From Anisus vortex (lineage: Eukaryota > Mollusca > Gastropoda > Planorbidae): a stretch of DNA of 64,000 nt. Numbering within the stretch: the first letter of the stretch is position 1; every line of letters starts with the position of its first letter. The stretch spans positions 6,287,457 to 6,351,456 of the forward strand of contig OX421503.1 in the NCBI GenBank assembly GCA_949126835.1. Reading direction: 5' to 3'. Below are positions 1 to 11,300 of the stretch, in pieces. The notes below the pieces were generated by a model. The model had not been told where the DNA came from, made no database searches, and worked only from the letters and a program-made list of their open reading frames with translations. A program made the translations under genes and the position numbers.

Positions 1-174
1 GAAATTTTACAGTGGAACAAATTAAAATGAAAGTAAGTTTTTAGTTAGTGAATTAAAATATGGGTGGGGGGAACCTTTTTCATAATTGTATATTTATAAT
101 TCCTTCAGCGTACCAACAGCCTAAAAGTCATCCTGAACCTTTATTGTAGAGGATACTTGAATTATTATCCTTTT

Positions 175-242
175 CAAGGGGACTTCAGCGTGCCATTGAA
201 AAAGGCTTTGGCACGCGTGCCGAAGTTTGCCGATCCCTGCTT
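175..242. repeat. Short hAT-like terminus fragment
   Basis: This stretch has 'ggcacgcgtgccgaag' followed by 'gccgatccctg'. The same elements (GGCACGC palindromes and a 'gccgacccctg' end) recur at 37410-37526. Ends reading CAGGG(A/G)TCGGC on the other strand are typical of hAT-type non-autonomous elements. The assignment is an inference from two diverged copies. Confidence 0.3.
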
Positions 243-404
243 TAGATTATTCTGGCGTGACCGCCTTGGTTTTGAATCGGGTGATACAGCGAATGTGTTA
301 GGTTAACGTCGATATAACATCTTGCCTGCCTTTATTCAAGGGAGGGACAACGCCCGACTCGCGTCAAATGGTATAAATTGGCCACCAGTATATGTTGTAC
401 AAGA

Positions 405-655
405 GACATCCCCGTTCGTCGGACATAACCGAAGGTTCTAGTTTTGAATCCTTTTGAAGGCTTTGATCTAATCCTGGGACCGGAGGGCGTCCCATCAGTT
501 CGCCCAGCTCTGGTGCATACCTGACATCAGTTGAGTAAAGTTAACGCGGATGACCACACAATCCTAGTATGCTAAGGTAAGAGAAACTGGTGAATGCTGC
601 ACCAAACACCGTGTGAATTAATCTGGTCCGAATGGTACTCTACTTACTTTTATTT
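405..655 (+). mobile_element. tRNA-derived SINE, family A (diverged copy)
   Basis: The segment contains the family-A core: 'cccagctctgg', 'acctgacatcagttgagtaaagtt', 'ccacacaatcctagtatg', 'gaaactggtgaatgctgc', and a tail ending in 'tttacttttatttt'. The tRNA-like head is decayed; 'gaaggttctag' survives near 432. Other copies lie at 31.2, 34.7, 38.5, 47.1, 50.6, 53.8, 57.1 and 62.9 kb. Confidence 0.65.
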
Positions 656-660
656 TTAAT

Positions 661-1244
661 GGTGTAAGTGTATAATCAAGTTCTCTATAAATTGTGTAAG
701 TGTATAACCAGGTTCTCTATAAATGGTGTAAGTGTATAATCAAGTTCTCTATAAATGGTGTAAGTGTATAATCAAGTTCTCTATAAATGGTGTAAGTGTA
801 TAATCAAGTTCTCTATAAATGGTGTAAAAGTGTATAATCAAGTTCTCTATAAATGGTGTAAGTGTATAATCAAGTTCTCTATAAATGGTGTAAGTGTATA
901 ATCAAGTTCTCTATAAATGGTGTACGTATGAAATCAGGTTCTCTATAAATGTTGTACGTATATAATCAGGTTCCCTCTAAATGATGTACGTATATAATCA
1001 GGTTTCCTATAAATGTTGTACGTATATAATCAGGTTCCCTAAAAATGTTGTACGTATATAATCAGGTTATCTATAAATGGTGTAAGTATATAATCAGGTT
1101 CTCTATAAATTGTGAAAGTGTATTATCAGGTTCGCTACAAAGTGTGCAATTATATAATCAGGTTCTCTATAAACGGTGTAAGTATATAATCGGGATCTCT
1201 AAAAATTGTGTATGTGTAAAATCAGTTTCTCTATAAATGGTGTA
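661..1244. repeat. 32-bp minisatellite, about 18 copies
   Basis: The unit is 'ggtgtaagtgtataatcaag' followed by 'ttctctataaat' (32 bp). Copies in the first half are nearly identical. Those after 920 diverge (gtacgtatataatcaggtt), which suggests recent homogenisation of the left half only. Short open frames across it are by-products of the repeat. Confidence 0.9.
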
Positions 1245-1859
1245 ATTATTCTTATGTTTTTTTTCGCTGGTAAAGTTGTAAAAGTAAAATGCTTTTCAGT
1301 TTTCAATTCCCAAGTTATGATTGAAAAAGAAAAGTTCAATAATTTGTGCTGTGGTTCAATGATAAATTCATATGAGTTTTAAATATTTTTTTTCTGAAAT
1401 TACTTTATATTTATTTAATTTTGGGTGGATGTCAAAATGTTAAGAACGCTAGTTGACATACATCCAGTCATCATACTGAGCTGAATGACACGCCTTTCAG
1501 GCCCATCTCCACGCCCTTGCCTCCCCCCCCCCCCCCCACACACACACATTTAAAATTGAGTGGTAAAAATTTTCGGAAGATTTGTTGATCCACTTCTTAA
1601 CGGCCAGTCGATCAGAAACGTGCACATAGACTAGTTGTCAACGGCAAAACATTCTATCAAATATTCAGTTTCCCACCCCTTCCCTAAAACCTTCTAGAAT
1701 CAATGTTCCTGATTATAATAATGCAGCAGCGAGTATTGAAAATTTGTGTATAATATTGTAAAGATGATAGATTCACGAAGGAAATGACGTCATCAATTTT
1801 AAACCAAATTACGGTGTTGGGTATAGAAATTAATGTTTTCAATTTGTTTGTTTTTACAG
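1245..1859. other. Non-coding spacer or intron before the first M13 exon
   Basis: AT-rich sequence with a poly-C/CA run at about 1526-1550. I see no exon here. It is probably intron of the metallopeptidase gene, because the exon at 1860 begins with a splice acceptor. Confidence 0.5.
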
Positions 1860-4800
1860 TTAAATGGTATAAATACACAAGGAGAAAACATTGCTGACAA
1901 CGGCGGATTGAAACAATCATTCAGGGTGATTTTTACAATCATTTTCACAATCTTTATCTTGCCAGCATTTTTACAATGATTTTTGCAATCTTTTTTTTGC
2001 CATCATTTTTTACAATCACTTTTACAAGTACTTTTATATACATTAGTCACACATTCATTTACAGCAAAACAAGATCCAGACTTTGTGATCTGGCATACAG
2101 CTATGGTTTACTTTGATACTCGCCCTCTGTTGGCTGATCTTTGTTACACCAGTCACTAGCCGAACTGTCTGTACATTGGATGACCAGAGTGTGATTTGGA
2201 AAAAAAATACAATGGGTCCAAAACATGGCCTGTGAAAATTGTTTTAAAAAATTTAGAAAACTCAACAACCTGTGTAAAGAAATTGCACTCGCTACCTATA
2301 ACACTTAGGATAAAATTCAAAGTTCTGACTGCGCTCTGTAAAAGCCTGCATGGTCAATCTCCCAAGTATATCAGATCTGTAATAAATCGAGAAATGTAAA
2401 GACACAGTGTATAATTGTACTCAGACTTTATTATGTAATGAAGACTAGTACATTCAAAATGGTAGAACAAGGACGTCGCTAACATACTAGGGGATTATGG
2501 GTAAACAACAAAAGGGGCAGCACTCTCACAGTTCACACAATGGAAAACAACACAACAAATAGACATAATGGTTGCAACATTCCTCCTCCTTTAATTTCTA
2601 GGTGGCCCAAGATCCAAATCGTTCTGGAACACGCCTAGTACGACCTGATGTTCGAGGTACTGGGGACACAGGTGACATCTGATTTTCCAGTGATGGTATT
2701 GGTATGTCCGAAACCCGAGGTACCAGGGCTGCATGAGAGACCGACTGATTTAATGGCGGAGCTTCCGTTGCTGGAATGTTCACTATTTCCTCCGGTTTTT
2801 CTGTCTGAAACTCAGGCTCTACATTGTCTCTTGAAGATGAACTGGTTGTGGATTTATTATGAACCTTTTCTGTAAGATCAAGATCCGGAATGTCCGTATA
2901 CCTATTACGAATATGGTCTACATGTCTCTTTACTGTTCTTCCATCTGTCAGTTTGATGGCATAAGAGAGCGGACCGGTCACTGACTGTACGGTCCCCGGC
3001 AACCACTCGACTCTAGAACCACCACTATGAGTATAAACTTTATCACCTAGTGCGAAAGTGCGTGTCTTGCAACCTTTATCGTGCGACTGGGCCTGCAGCG
3101 CTTGTTTTGTCTCTACGCGACTTTTCAAATCAGCCTGGAGCATTGAAATGGGCGTACGCAGGCACCGGTTCATCAGCAACTGTGATGGAGTCTCTTGGGT
3201 TGTGCTTTGGGGCGTGGTTCTGTATTTGAACAAGAATTTGTTTAGCCGCATTTCCCACGGAATAATATTTTCCATTTTCCTGATGCTAGACTTGAATATT
3301 TGAACTGCCCTTTCTGCAAGTCCATTGGTGGATGGATGTCTTGGAGCCGAGCGGATGTGTTTAATTCCATGCCTTGTGCAGAATCTTTGGAAATCATCAC
3401 TAGTGAATGCCGTACCATTGTCCGATACTAGAGTGACTGGAAGACCATGAGTTGCAAATATTCCACTGAGTGCAATGATAGTTGCCTGGGTTGATGTATT
3501 AGGAACATTTATCACTTCTAGCCATTTCGAATGGGCATCAATTACAATCAGAAAGAGTTTACCCATGAAAGGACCGGCATGATCAATATGAACCCTAGAC
3601 CAGGGAGAACTTGGCCATTCCCAAGGGTGGAGCTCTGCCACCGCTGGTACATTTTGATTTTTGTCACATGACGAACACTCTCTCACTGCTGACTCAATAT
3701 CATGGTCCATTCCTGGCCACCAGACGTAACTTCTGCCTGTAGCCTTCATCCTTGATATACCTATGTGAGTATCATAAAGTAAACACAAAACTGCCTCGCG
3801 ACATTTGCTAGGAACAATAATCCTGTTTCCCCATAGGAGACAGCCATCCATGATTGATAGTTCCTCCTTCCTAATGTAAAATGCATTATAACACTTATCA
3901 ACTTTGCCTGGCCAACCCCACCTGACCCATTGAAACACTTTTGACAGAACACGGTCCCGTTGCGTCTCGGTCCGAATCTCCCGAGAACTCACTAACGGAG
4001 CAGCTGAGTCGATCATGTTGACAACCAAAACCATCTCCTGAGGCATTGTTACAGATTGAGGTAGGTCCGGGAGTGGAAGTCGACTCAAAGCATCCGCATT
4101 AGCATTATCAACTCCTCGCTTGTATTCAATGCTGTAATTATAGGCAGAAAGTGTTAATGCCCATCTTTGTATCCGTGCCGACGCCATAGCTGGAATTGTG
4201 CAGTCATGGCCAAACAAGTAGGTCAAGGGCTTGTGGTCTGTCACGAGGATGAATCTATCATTTCCTGTTCGGCCATAAAGATATTGATGGAATTTAGTGA
4301 CCCCAAATACCAAAGCCAGGGCCTCCCTGTCAATTTGTGAATAGTTCATTTCAGCTGGATTCAAGCTACGGGATGCGAATGCTATGGGTCGGTCTGTACC
4401 ATCGGTATACCTATGACTTAGCACCGCACCGATTCCTTTCGGCGAGGCGTCACATTGTACCAGAAGTGGTAAAAGTGGGTTGTAATGAACCAATAAATCA
4501 GAAGTACTGATCATGTCCTTTGCATAGTGAAAAACTGTTTCCTCTCGTTTCCCCCATTTCCAAGAAACGTCCTTTTTCGTAAGCTCGTACAATGGTGCAA
4601 GCTCAGCAGAAAGATTCCTGAGGAACCTAGAGTAGTAGTTTATGAGGCCAAGAAAACTTCGAAGTTCAGTTTTATTTGTAGGTGTTGGTGCTTCCTTTAC
4701 AGCCTTCACCTTCGCTGGGATAGGATGAAGACCCTCCGCGTCTATGCGGTGACCCAGATACTCAACTGAAGGTTGCATGAACATACATTTGTTTTTATTC

Positions 4801-7800
4801 GCCTGCAGCCCTGCTTGCATGAGGCGCTCAAGCACAAGTTCAACATTTTTAAAATGCTCGCAATTATCTCTCCCTGTCACAAGAATGTCATCTAGATAAA
4901 CGCAGACACCTTTTAGTCCTTTCAATACATTACAGATAATTCTTTGAAAACAGCCCACTGCTGCGTTAACACCGAATGGGAGACGTTTCACTTTAAACAG
5001 GCCCATGTGAGTGTTTACAGTCAGATATTTGTGGTACTCCTCATCCACGGGTATCTGTGAATAGGCTTGATGCAAATCAATTTTTGTAAATGTTTGTCCA
5101 CCTCTTAATTCTGCAAACATGTCTTCAATTCTAGGCAGGGGGTAAGGGTCAACCTTACAGGCTTGATTTATCGTTACCTTGTAATCACCACAAAGCCGTA
5201 TTGTGCCATCAGTTTTCAAAACAGGCACCACGGGGGCTGCCCAATCGCTGTAATCAACCGCCTCCCATATGCCAAGTTCTACATTTTTATCAATAGCCTC
5301 TTGTACTTTGTTCTTGATGGCATAAGGTACTGGTCTGGCCTTAAAAAACCGAGGTTGTGCTTCTGGGTCAATGAAAAATTTGACTGGTGGACCATTGTAT
5401 TTGCAGAGGCTTCCTTCAAAAATAGCTGAATATTTCAATAGCAAGTCATCAATATTCACGGTTTGGATATTATTGATGCTGTTCCAGTCTAGGCGAATAG
5501 CTGTTAACCAATTTCGGCCAAGAAGTGAAGGCCCACCACCAGCAACCACGACTAGGGGTAGGACCGCATGTTGTCCTTTATATGTCACGTTAACGTTTGC
5601 ATACCCATGCACAACGATGGGTTCTCCTGTATAGGTAGTAATAGCGCTGTGAAACGTCGACAGCTTAACGTCCTGGAAGAACTCTCTGTATGTATGTTGT
5701 GAAATAATTGTAAGGGAGGCCCCTGTATCCACCTGCATCCTTATGTCCCTAGACTCTACCTGTAACACCACATCTATTGAAGGAATTTTCTTCTGTAGTA
5801 AAGCAACACTAGATAATGAGAAACACTCATCAGAAGAGTGCTCTTCCTGAGATACAATGTTAGTCGGATTTGATCGTGACATGTTGGGAAACCTTTTGAA
5901 CTTAGGTACCTCAGCCTGCGGTGGTTTGACATTAGTGGTTCTACAGGCTCTTTGGATATGACCCTTCCTATTGCAGCCATGGCAGATGGCATCTTTGAAC
6001 CGGCAATCTTGCCTGAGATGAGACCCCCCACAGCCGAAACATGTTAAAGGAAACTTGGGTTTTACTTGAACTTGCACTTTGTTGACTTCCTGTAGGCCTA
6101 CATTAGTCGAGGTAGACCAGGCCGTGGCCGCCTCGAGTATGTCCTTTGCATTATACTCGGCAGCTTCCAATGCCAAAGACGTCTCCAGTGCCGTGTTAAA
6201 TGTTATTGTGTCCGGCAGAGACAATAATTTCCTTTGCATGGCCTCATTGTTTATACCAACAATGAAAATGTCCCTAAGTTGCTCGCTAAGGTCAGAAAAC
6301 CTACAATCTGTTGCAGCCTGCCTTAATCGTACCACAAAACTTGCAATAGTTTCCCCCTCCTTCCTTTTAATTGTATAATATTTGAACCTTGAAACAATGC
6401 GGCTTGGTGCCGGATTAACGTGGTGCTTTACCAGTGACACAAGCTCAGCAAAGGATTTATTAGCTGGCTTCTCAGGGGCAGTAAGCGTTGATATTAAATG
6501 GTATGCATCTGGCCCAACAGTAGCTAAAAATACTTGCCGACGTTTTTCATCATTTTCTATGCCATTTGCACCGAAGAAATTTTCGAGTATATCAGTATAC
6601 TCGTCCCAATTAGAACCAAGTTTAAACTCATTAATATGGCCGATTAAAGGCATTTGAAATATGAACTACTAATAATATACGTAAATATAAGTAAATATAC
6701 AAGTTTATCCTCGTCGCCAATGTAATAAATCGAGAAATGTAAAGACACAGTGTATAATTGTACTCAGACTTTATTATGTAATGAAGACTAGTACATTCAA
6801 AATGGTAGAACAAGGACGTCGCTAACATACTAGGGGATTATGGGTAAACAACAAAAGGGGCAGCACTCTCACAGTTCACACAATGGAAAACAACACAACA
6901 AATAGACATAATGGTTGCAACAAGATCCATGGTTGAGCTACACACATCAGAGTACCCAGGACTGCTGTTCAAACACAATTCATATACAGCTTAAGATACA
7001 AAAAGTAAAAAAAAATTGCAGCTCGCTCTTACAGCGTCGTAGCAACTCTTTTGGTGGAATTAAATTCCGAACATATTTAAACAAGCGGATAATATTGACA
7101 GTTTTTTAACAAAATTAAAAACTCACTTATTCGATTTATTTTAATAACTTAGGGTCAATGTAAAGCGCAATCGAAGATTAATTATTGCTATAAATAGCGA
7201 TAGATAAAATATATAATTTGTAATTTGCTTTTATAGAGTCTGTCATGTTGTTTTTTTCTCCTTTTCGAAACAGGCCTACAGAAATTGGGTCAAGTCAAGC
7301 GGAAGTGAAGAGAAAGACTTACCTGGACTTGATTTCACACACAATCAACTTTTCTTTCTCAATTTTGCACAGGTAATAAACACTAGTTTATTTCAACTTT
7401 AATATGGTGGAAGGTAAGACTACACTAGTTTATTTAAACTTTAATATAGTGGACAGGTAAGAATACTCTCGTTTATTTAAACTTTAATATGTTGGAAGAT
7501 AATAATACACTCGTTTTTTTAGACTTTAATTATACTTTAATATAATGGACATTAAATAGGGTATTAATTAGTTTTGGTATAACTGGCTTGTCTAGAGTGA
7601 TGGTATATATTTATATATAAATCTATGTGTATATATATCTCTCTCACACACACATATACATGTATACACACACACACACACACATACACATAGACACAGA
7701 CACATATTAAGTAAATATAGAGGTTGATAATCCTTGATAAATTAGTTACACAGTTAAAATAAATATAACAAATGTATATTGTACACACTAGTTTCGAGGT

Positions 7801-7965
7801 TTGTAATTGATAAGTAGACATAAAAGTATATAATAATATTATCTGCATGTTTCAAATAATGTTTTCCTATCGGCTTATACAGGTTTGGTGCATGCGTATG
7901 ACAGATGCTTTTGCGTTGAATTCGGTCAGAACACAACAACACTCCTTAAACGAATTCAGGTACTA

Positions 7966-8003
<38 letters not shown>

Positions 8004-8324
8004 CTTTATCCCTCTCCTGTTGAGTATAAGGCAACAACAAATCTCCGCCAAGCGTCCCTATCCTGATAAAAACATTTTCTTAAATTGATAATTTCAAATT
8101 ATATTTCATTAATATATATAGTTTACTTGTTTTTGTAATCAAGGAACCTCAACTCGCTTCTAATACTTTGTAATCAAAAAACGTTAAGTCACTTCTAATC
8201 CGTTGTATACATTGTTTATTTCAGGGTCACCGGATCGGTTCAAAATTCTGAGGACTTTGCGGAAGCTTTCAATTGTCTAGCCGGATCCAACATGAATCCC
8301 ACAAAGAAATGTAACGTTTGGTAG
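1860..8324 (+). CDS. M13 zinc metallopeptidase (neprilysin/ECE-like), C-terminal exons
   Basis: Four exons: 1860-1925, 7274-7372, 7883-7959 and 8225-8324 (stop TAG). All have AG acceptors and GT donors, with phases 0, 0 and 2. Exon 1 reads [19 protein letters not shown]; the GENIADNGG block carries the Glu of the family's ExxxD zinc-binding motif. Exon 2 holds [24 protein letters not shown]; exon 3 starts VWC; exon 4 ends [14 protein letters not shown], the usual M13 C-terminus with its penultimate CxxW. These are the last roughly 115 residues of a protein that is normally 700-800 aa with one N-terminal membrane anchor and an extracellular peptidase domain. The HExxH exon must lie left of the window. 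The 5.3-kb intron holds a LINE relic and a complete gypsy element; the reading frame is undamaged. The family identity is strong. Whether it is neprilysin or endothelin-converting-enzyme type cannot be told. Confidence 0.9.
2196..2377 (+). mobile_element. LINE (CR1/L2-like) ORF2 C-terminal fragment, left half
   Basis: The frame 2196-2377 reads [20 protein letters not shown] and then [13 protein letters not shown]. This matches the conserved 'LHWLPI..RI.FK.L...K.LHG.APSYI' region at the end of CR1/L2-type reverse-transcriptase ORFs. It is cut at 2377 by the gypsy element, and the rest resumes at 6928. Only a 5'-truncated, decayed tail remains. Confidence 0.6.
2378..2579 (-). repeat. 3' LTR of gypsy element
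   Basis: In element sense this LTR runs TGTTGCAACC ... ATTTATTACA, with TG/CA ends. It is identical to the copy at 6721-6922. It lies immediately downstream of the polypurine tract. Confidence 0.95.
2581..2593 (-). other. Polypurine tract of gypsy element
   Basis: On the - strand AAAGGAGGAGGAA directly precedes the 3' LTR (TGTTGC). It is the expected primer site for plus-strand DNA synthesis. Confidence 0.8.
2598..6653 (-). CDS. Gag-Pol polyprotein of Ty3/gypsy retrotransposon
   Basis: One open frame of 1351 aa encodes all replication functions. Gag occupies about 1-250, with two zinc knuckles (C205xxC..H..C217, C224xxC..H..C237). The aspartic protease has DTGAS at 309-313 and LLGRN near 377. 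Reverse transcriptase spans about 435-700, with Asp526 (KIDLHQAY) and YLDD 586-589. RNase H has CDAS (Asp735), Glu777 and TDHKPL (Asp806). Integrase has a zinc domain (H963, C993xxC996), D1024, D1078 and E1114 (a 35-residue D-E spacing). A Ser/Pro-rich tail ends the protein. The order PR-RT-RH-IN is canonical for Ty3/gypsy. The position of the first His of the integrase zinc domain appears to be Tyr960. There is no env. The ATG at 6653 follows a 67-bp leader after the 5' LTR. No stop or frameshift is present. Confidence 0.95.
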   Translation of the reverse strand: MPLIGHINEFKLGSNWDEYTDILENFFGANGIENDEKRRQVFLATVGPDAYHLISTLTAPEKPANKSFAELVSLVKHHVNPAPSRIVSRFKYYTIKRKEGETIASFVVRLRQAATDCRFSDLSEQLRDIFIVGINNEAMQRKLLSLPDTITFNTALETSLALEAAEYNAKDILEAATAWSTSTNVGLQEVNKVQVQVKPKFPLTCFGCGGSHLRQDCRFKDAICHGCNRKGHIQRACRTTNVKPPQAEVPKFKRFPNMSRSNPTNIVSQEEHSSDECFSLSSVALLQKKIPSIDVVLQVESRDIRMQVDTGASLTIISQHTYREFFQDVKLSTFHSAITTYTGEPIVVHGYANVNVTYKGQHAVLPLVVVAGGGPSLLGRNWLTAIRLDWNSINNIQTVNIDDLLLKYSAIFEGSLCKYNGPPVKFFIDPEAQPRFFKARPVPYAIKNKVQEAIDKNVELGIWEAVDYSDWAAPVVPVLKTDGTIRLCGDYKVTINQACKVDPYPLPRIEDMFAELRGGQTFTKIDLHQAYSQIPVDEEYHKYLTVNTHMGLFKVKRLPFGVNAAVGCFQRIICNVLKGLKGVCVYLDDILVTGRDNCEHFKNVELVLERLMQAGLQANKNKCMFMQPSVEYLGHRIDAEGLHPIPAKVKAVKEAPTPTNKTELRSFLGLINYYSRFLRNLSAELAPLYELTKKDVSWKWGKREETVFHYAKDMISTSDLLVHYNPLLPLLVQCDASPKGIGAVLSHRYTDGTDRPIAFASRSLNPAEMNYSQIDREALALVFGVTKFHQYLYGRTGNDRFILVTDHKPLTYLFGHDCTIPAMASARIQRWALTLSAYNYSIEYKRGVDNANADALSRLPLPDLPQSVTMPQEMVLVVNMIDSAAPLVSSREIRTETQRDRVLSKVFQWVRWGWPGKVDKCYNAFYIRKEELSIMDGCLLWGNRIIVPSKCREAVLCLLYDTHIGISRMKATGRSYVWWPGMDHDIESAVRECSSCDKNQNVPAVAELHPWEWPSSPWSRVHIDHAGPFMGKLFLIVIDAHSKWLEVINVPNTSTQATIIALSGIFATHGLPVTLVSDNGTAFTSDDFQRFCTRHGIKHIRSAPRHPSTNGLAERAVQIFKSSIRKMENIIPWEMRLNKFLFKYRTTPQSTTQETPSQLLMNRCLRTPISMLQADLKSRVETKQALQAQSHDKGCKTRTFALGDKVYTHSGGSRVEWLPGTVQSVTGPLSYAIKLTDGRTVKRHVDHIRNRYTDIPDLDLTEKVHNKSTTSSSSRDNVEPEFQTEKPEEIVNIPATEAPPLNQSVSHAALVPRVSDIPIPSLENQMSPVSPVPRTSGRTRRVPERFGSWAT
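6707..6719 (-). other. Primer-binding site, tRNA-Ser(GCU)-like
   Basis: One base after the 5' LTR (element sense) lies TGGCGACGAGGAT. It is complementary to a tRNA 3' end reading ATCCTCGTCGCCA, which matches metazoan tRNA-Ser(GCU). The tRNA assignment is from recall. Confidence 0.6.
6721..6922 (-). repeat. 5' LTR of gypsy element
   Basis: Identical to the LTR at 2378-2579. It is the element's 5' LTR because the coding frame runs on the - strand. AGATC at 6923-6927 is the target duplication. Confidence 0.95.
6928..7142 (+). mobile_element. LINE (CR1/L2-like) fragment, right half
   Basis: This continues the relic at 2196-2377. Around 7015-7075 one frame reads [19 protein letters not shown]. 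After a frameshift comes [20 protein letters not shown] and then LF-stop, the conventional C-terminus of CR1/L2-type ORF2. Several frameshifts show it is old compared with the gypsy element it contains. Confidence 0.55.
7656..7710. repeat. (CA)n microsatellite
   Basis: 'cacacacacacacacacacat' and flanking CA-rich sequence lie within an intron of the M13 peptidase gene. Confidence 0.85.
7968..7999. repeat. (CT)16 microsatellite
   Basis: A pure CT run lies 8 bp into the intron after the third M13 exon (donor at 7960). Confidence 0.9.
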
Positions 8325-11300
8325 AACTTTGAGACTTGCAGACACAGTAGAGAATGACTCACATACACACACAAAAACACACATACACACACACTCAGAT
8401 CGAATGCCGGACGCAGAGAGAGTATATTTAAATAAAATAATATATTATATGGCTTCTGTCAGCCTATTAATATTTCAAAACAATAAACATCAGCCAGAAA
8501 TATTTTTTTTATATGTTGTTGTTTTTTAAAAGCAATAAAGCAATGCCTTCTAAATATAAGATACAAATATGCCAAGTAAATCTAATGTTGAAAGTGTAAT
8601 CTAGGTTATTTTGCGGGTTTGATTATGAACTTAAATCTATTAGAATTTCTTAGGTTCTCTTAAAATTAGTTTTACAGATTTCTATAGGCCTATATATTTA
8701 TTTAGTACTAGCATAGGTGCCCAGTTCTCCGAACTGTCTAAAATAATTTTCAAATACATAAATGGCTCTATAGTTTTCCATTCATAAAATCATAGCAAAT
8801 TACTAATCCCTAGGTCTATAATTCCGTTCGGGATCGTAAATATAAAAGCAAGCGGTCCATCTTATATTAGTCTTTGGAAATATCTAAACAATATTAATAT
8901 GCCCGTGGGGCCTACATGTGGATATCTACACAGTTTTCAATAAGGCCCCTAACTTTGGCTATTTCTGCTTAATTAAAAAAAAAAAAGGTTGCCATTAGGT
9001 TTTAAGAGTATGTAAATCCTGCTTTGAAAAATGTATAGCAGATGACGTTTAATCTTAGCATTTTTAATAGTTTTCTAACTAAAAAAAATCATCTACTTTT
9101 CTGTCTGTCTGCCTCACTTACACATACATACACACAAACACACACAAACACACTTACATATATGCAAGATTATAACAAAACATAATTTTGAGACTATTTA
9201 AAACGTTTGTTGATATCTATTCGTAAAATCTATAAAGTTCGATCCCTAACTCTATATCTTAATCACTTTTTTATTTTTATTTCTATGAATTTAGCAAAAA
9301 TAAAAATAAAACTATACTATATATATATATATATATTAATATATGTTTTAATGATGTAGCTTATGACGTAGTGTCTATCTATTCATTTCTTTTTATTAAT
9401 GGTAGGCCTACATGTTTGCTTTATTATATTAATTTAACGTAATAGTAACCGAATGGTTTAATTATTTCATGGACTCGCGTCGCTATTAAGAACATCATTT
9501 AATGTGCGACTTTATACAATCAATAAAACAATAAAAAAGAAAAAATACTAAATTCCGAAAGAAACTTTCTCAATGCAGTTTGTATTGTAATTTGGTTCTT
9601 CCTTTCTCTTAACAAAACACATTGATGTCATTCGTTTCTCCGCCATTTTGACGGGAATAACTACTAGTAATACAATAGTAATAAATTAATACATTGATGT
9701 TGAACCCTGCTTCGGCATTACTCACACATTGTTTAGATGTGTTTCGTATTACATAATATATTACACACAAATTGTTTGACAAAAAATACACAATGGGTGA
9801 GATGAGAAACAGCTGTCTGAATATTTGTTTTGATATTTTATTTTATTAAGACATGTCTGAATATAACGTATGGTCTATATAAGAGCTTACATGCGCAGGG
9901 AATTTTCTGAAGAGCCCTTGTATAAATATAGGATCACAGAGAAGATTCTTGGTAAAGTGTATATAAGAAGACAAATATAGCGATATTATGTTCATCATTT
10001 ACAAACCTATATTTCCGAATTGAAACTGTATAATGCAAGAACACTATTTTTTTTCTTTTTCTAAACGTAGCGACAATATCCGTTGTCTGTTTATATTATA
10101 CTAACAATGCGTTACAATAAGGTGTATAGTTGTTAAAATAATTGGTCATCCTGATATTTTAGAAACAAATACAAAAAGATAATAGTTTATTAATCTAAGA
10201 AAACATAAATATATTTGACGCAGAAGTTTTCCATGTGTTTGATTCCTTGAGTCGTTTAAAAATCAATATTGTAACATGTTATCTACATACTGGCGCCTGA
10301 AAATACGTCATTTAGGTTAACCGACTCAGAGAAACATCAATGTTTATTAAACCCTATAGGTTTATGAACCAGTATTACATATATATATATGTATGTATGT
10401 GTACTCTATTGGCTCCTAGGTCGTTTAATGTGTCGGGACAAAAGTGAAATGTATACATTGGAAACGTATTCTAAAATAATTTTTTGCGTTATCCCCGTTA
10501 ATATTAATATTAACTAATGTCTCAACAAGTACAAATAATTCAAAAATATTCTAGTCATTCTTATTTTAACTATGTACAGTTGTGTGGATTTCCACCAAAA
10601 ATTTGCAAAAAGTCTTAATCTATTTAAACAAATATAACATTGCTCAAACTCTGTCAATTTTCAACAGTTTACTTCTAATATACAAACCAAAAGATAAGTA
10701 ATACGTAGCTCGAATCAAACTATAGGTTACTTCCCCTTTAAATTACAGTGTCAACTTGATATTAACAGGGTTCATACCTAAGATGATGATACTTCCCCTT
10801 TTCTCAAATATGAGGAGAAAATACGCTCTAGTTACGATTACTACAGTAATCTCAATGTTAAAATGTAATCAACTATTATGCGTTTTTGGCAAATTTGAAA
10901 GTTTAATATAAAAGTTTTTTCAGGGTTGAATGAGTGTTCACCTTTAGGTACCTTTGTTTCCCTCCGTTCCTGGATATATGAAATATATAACCTATACAAC
11001 ATAGTGAATATCCACTAGTTTTTCCCATTATATTACCATGATATAACAATTTAGCAATAGATTTCCAATATTATCTATTAATTTATACCAATTGATATTA
11101 CATCTCTTTCTAAGATAAAAATTGTACATATTATTATTTAGTTCCATTCATTAACTTAAATAAAACAAGATAATAAATCAACTAGCTCAAAGTTTTCTCA
11201 CTTAATTGCATATGATGACAATTACTTTCATCCATCCATATCAAGTAAATACGTGCATATATATTTATTGCATCATGCATCAAAATTTAACTGGAATTTC

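Larger units (their letters stand above)
2378..6922 (-). mobile_element. Complete Ty3/gypsy LTR retrotransposon (4545 bp)
   Basis: Two 202-bp LTRs (2378-2579 and 6721-6922) are identical by eye. The flanking 5-bp target duplication AGATC lies at 2373-2377 and 6923-6927. Between them, on the - strand, are a primer-binding site, one 1351-codon Gag-Pol frame and a polypurine tract. The element is inserted in a LINE relic inside the intron of the M13 peptidase gene, in antisense orientation to that gene. Identical LTRs, intact frame and intact catalytic triads point to a very recent insertion that may still be competent. Confidence 0.96.

Noticed and set aside
1..40. Mini-exon 'tggaacaaattaaaatgaaa' between an AG and GTAAGT
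   Set aside because: A good donor but too short to judge, at the window edge, and not matching the M13 peptidase sequence expected before 1860.
1684..1920. - strand frame of 78 codons
   Set aside because: Antisense to the M13 peptidase exon with the GENIADNGG motif and its intron.
2648..6657. Several + strand open frames of 75-99 codons
   Set aside because: Shadows of the gypsy Gag-Pol frame on the other strand.
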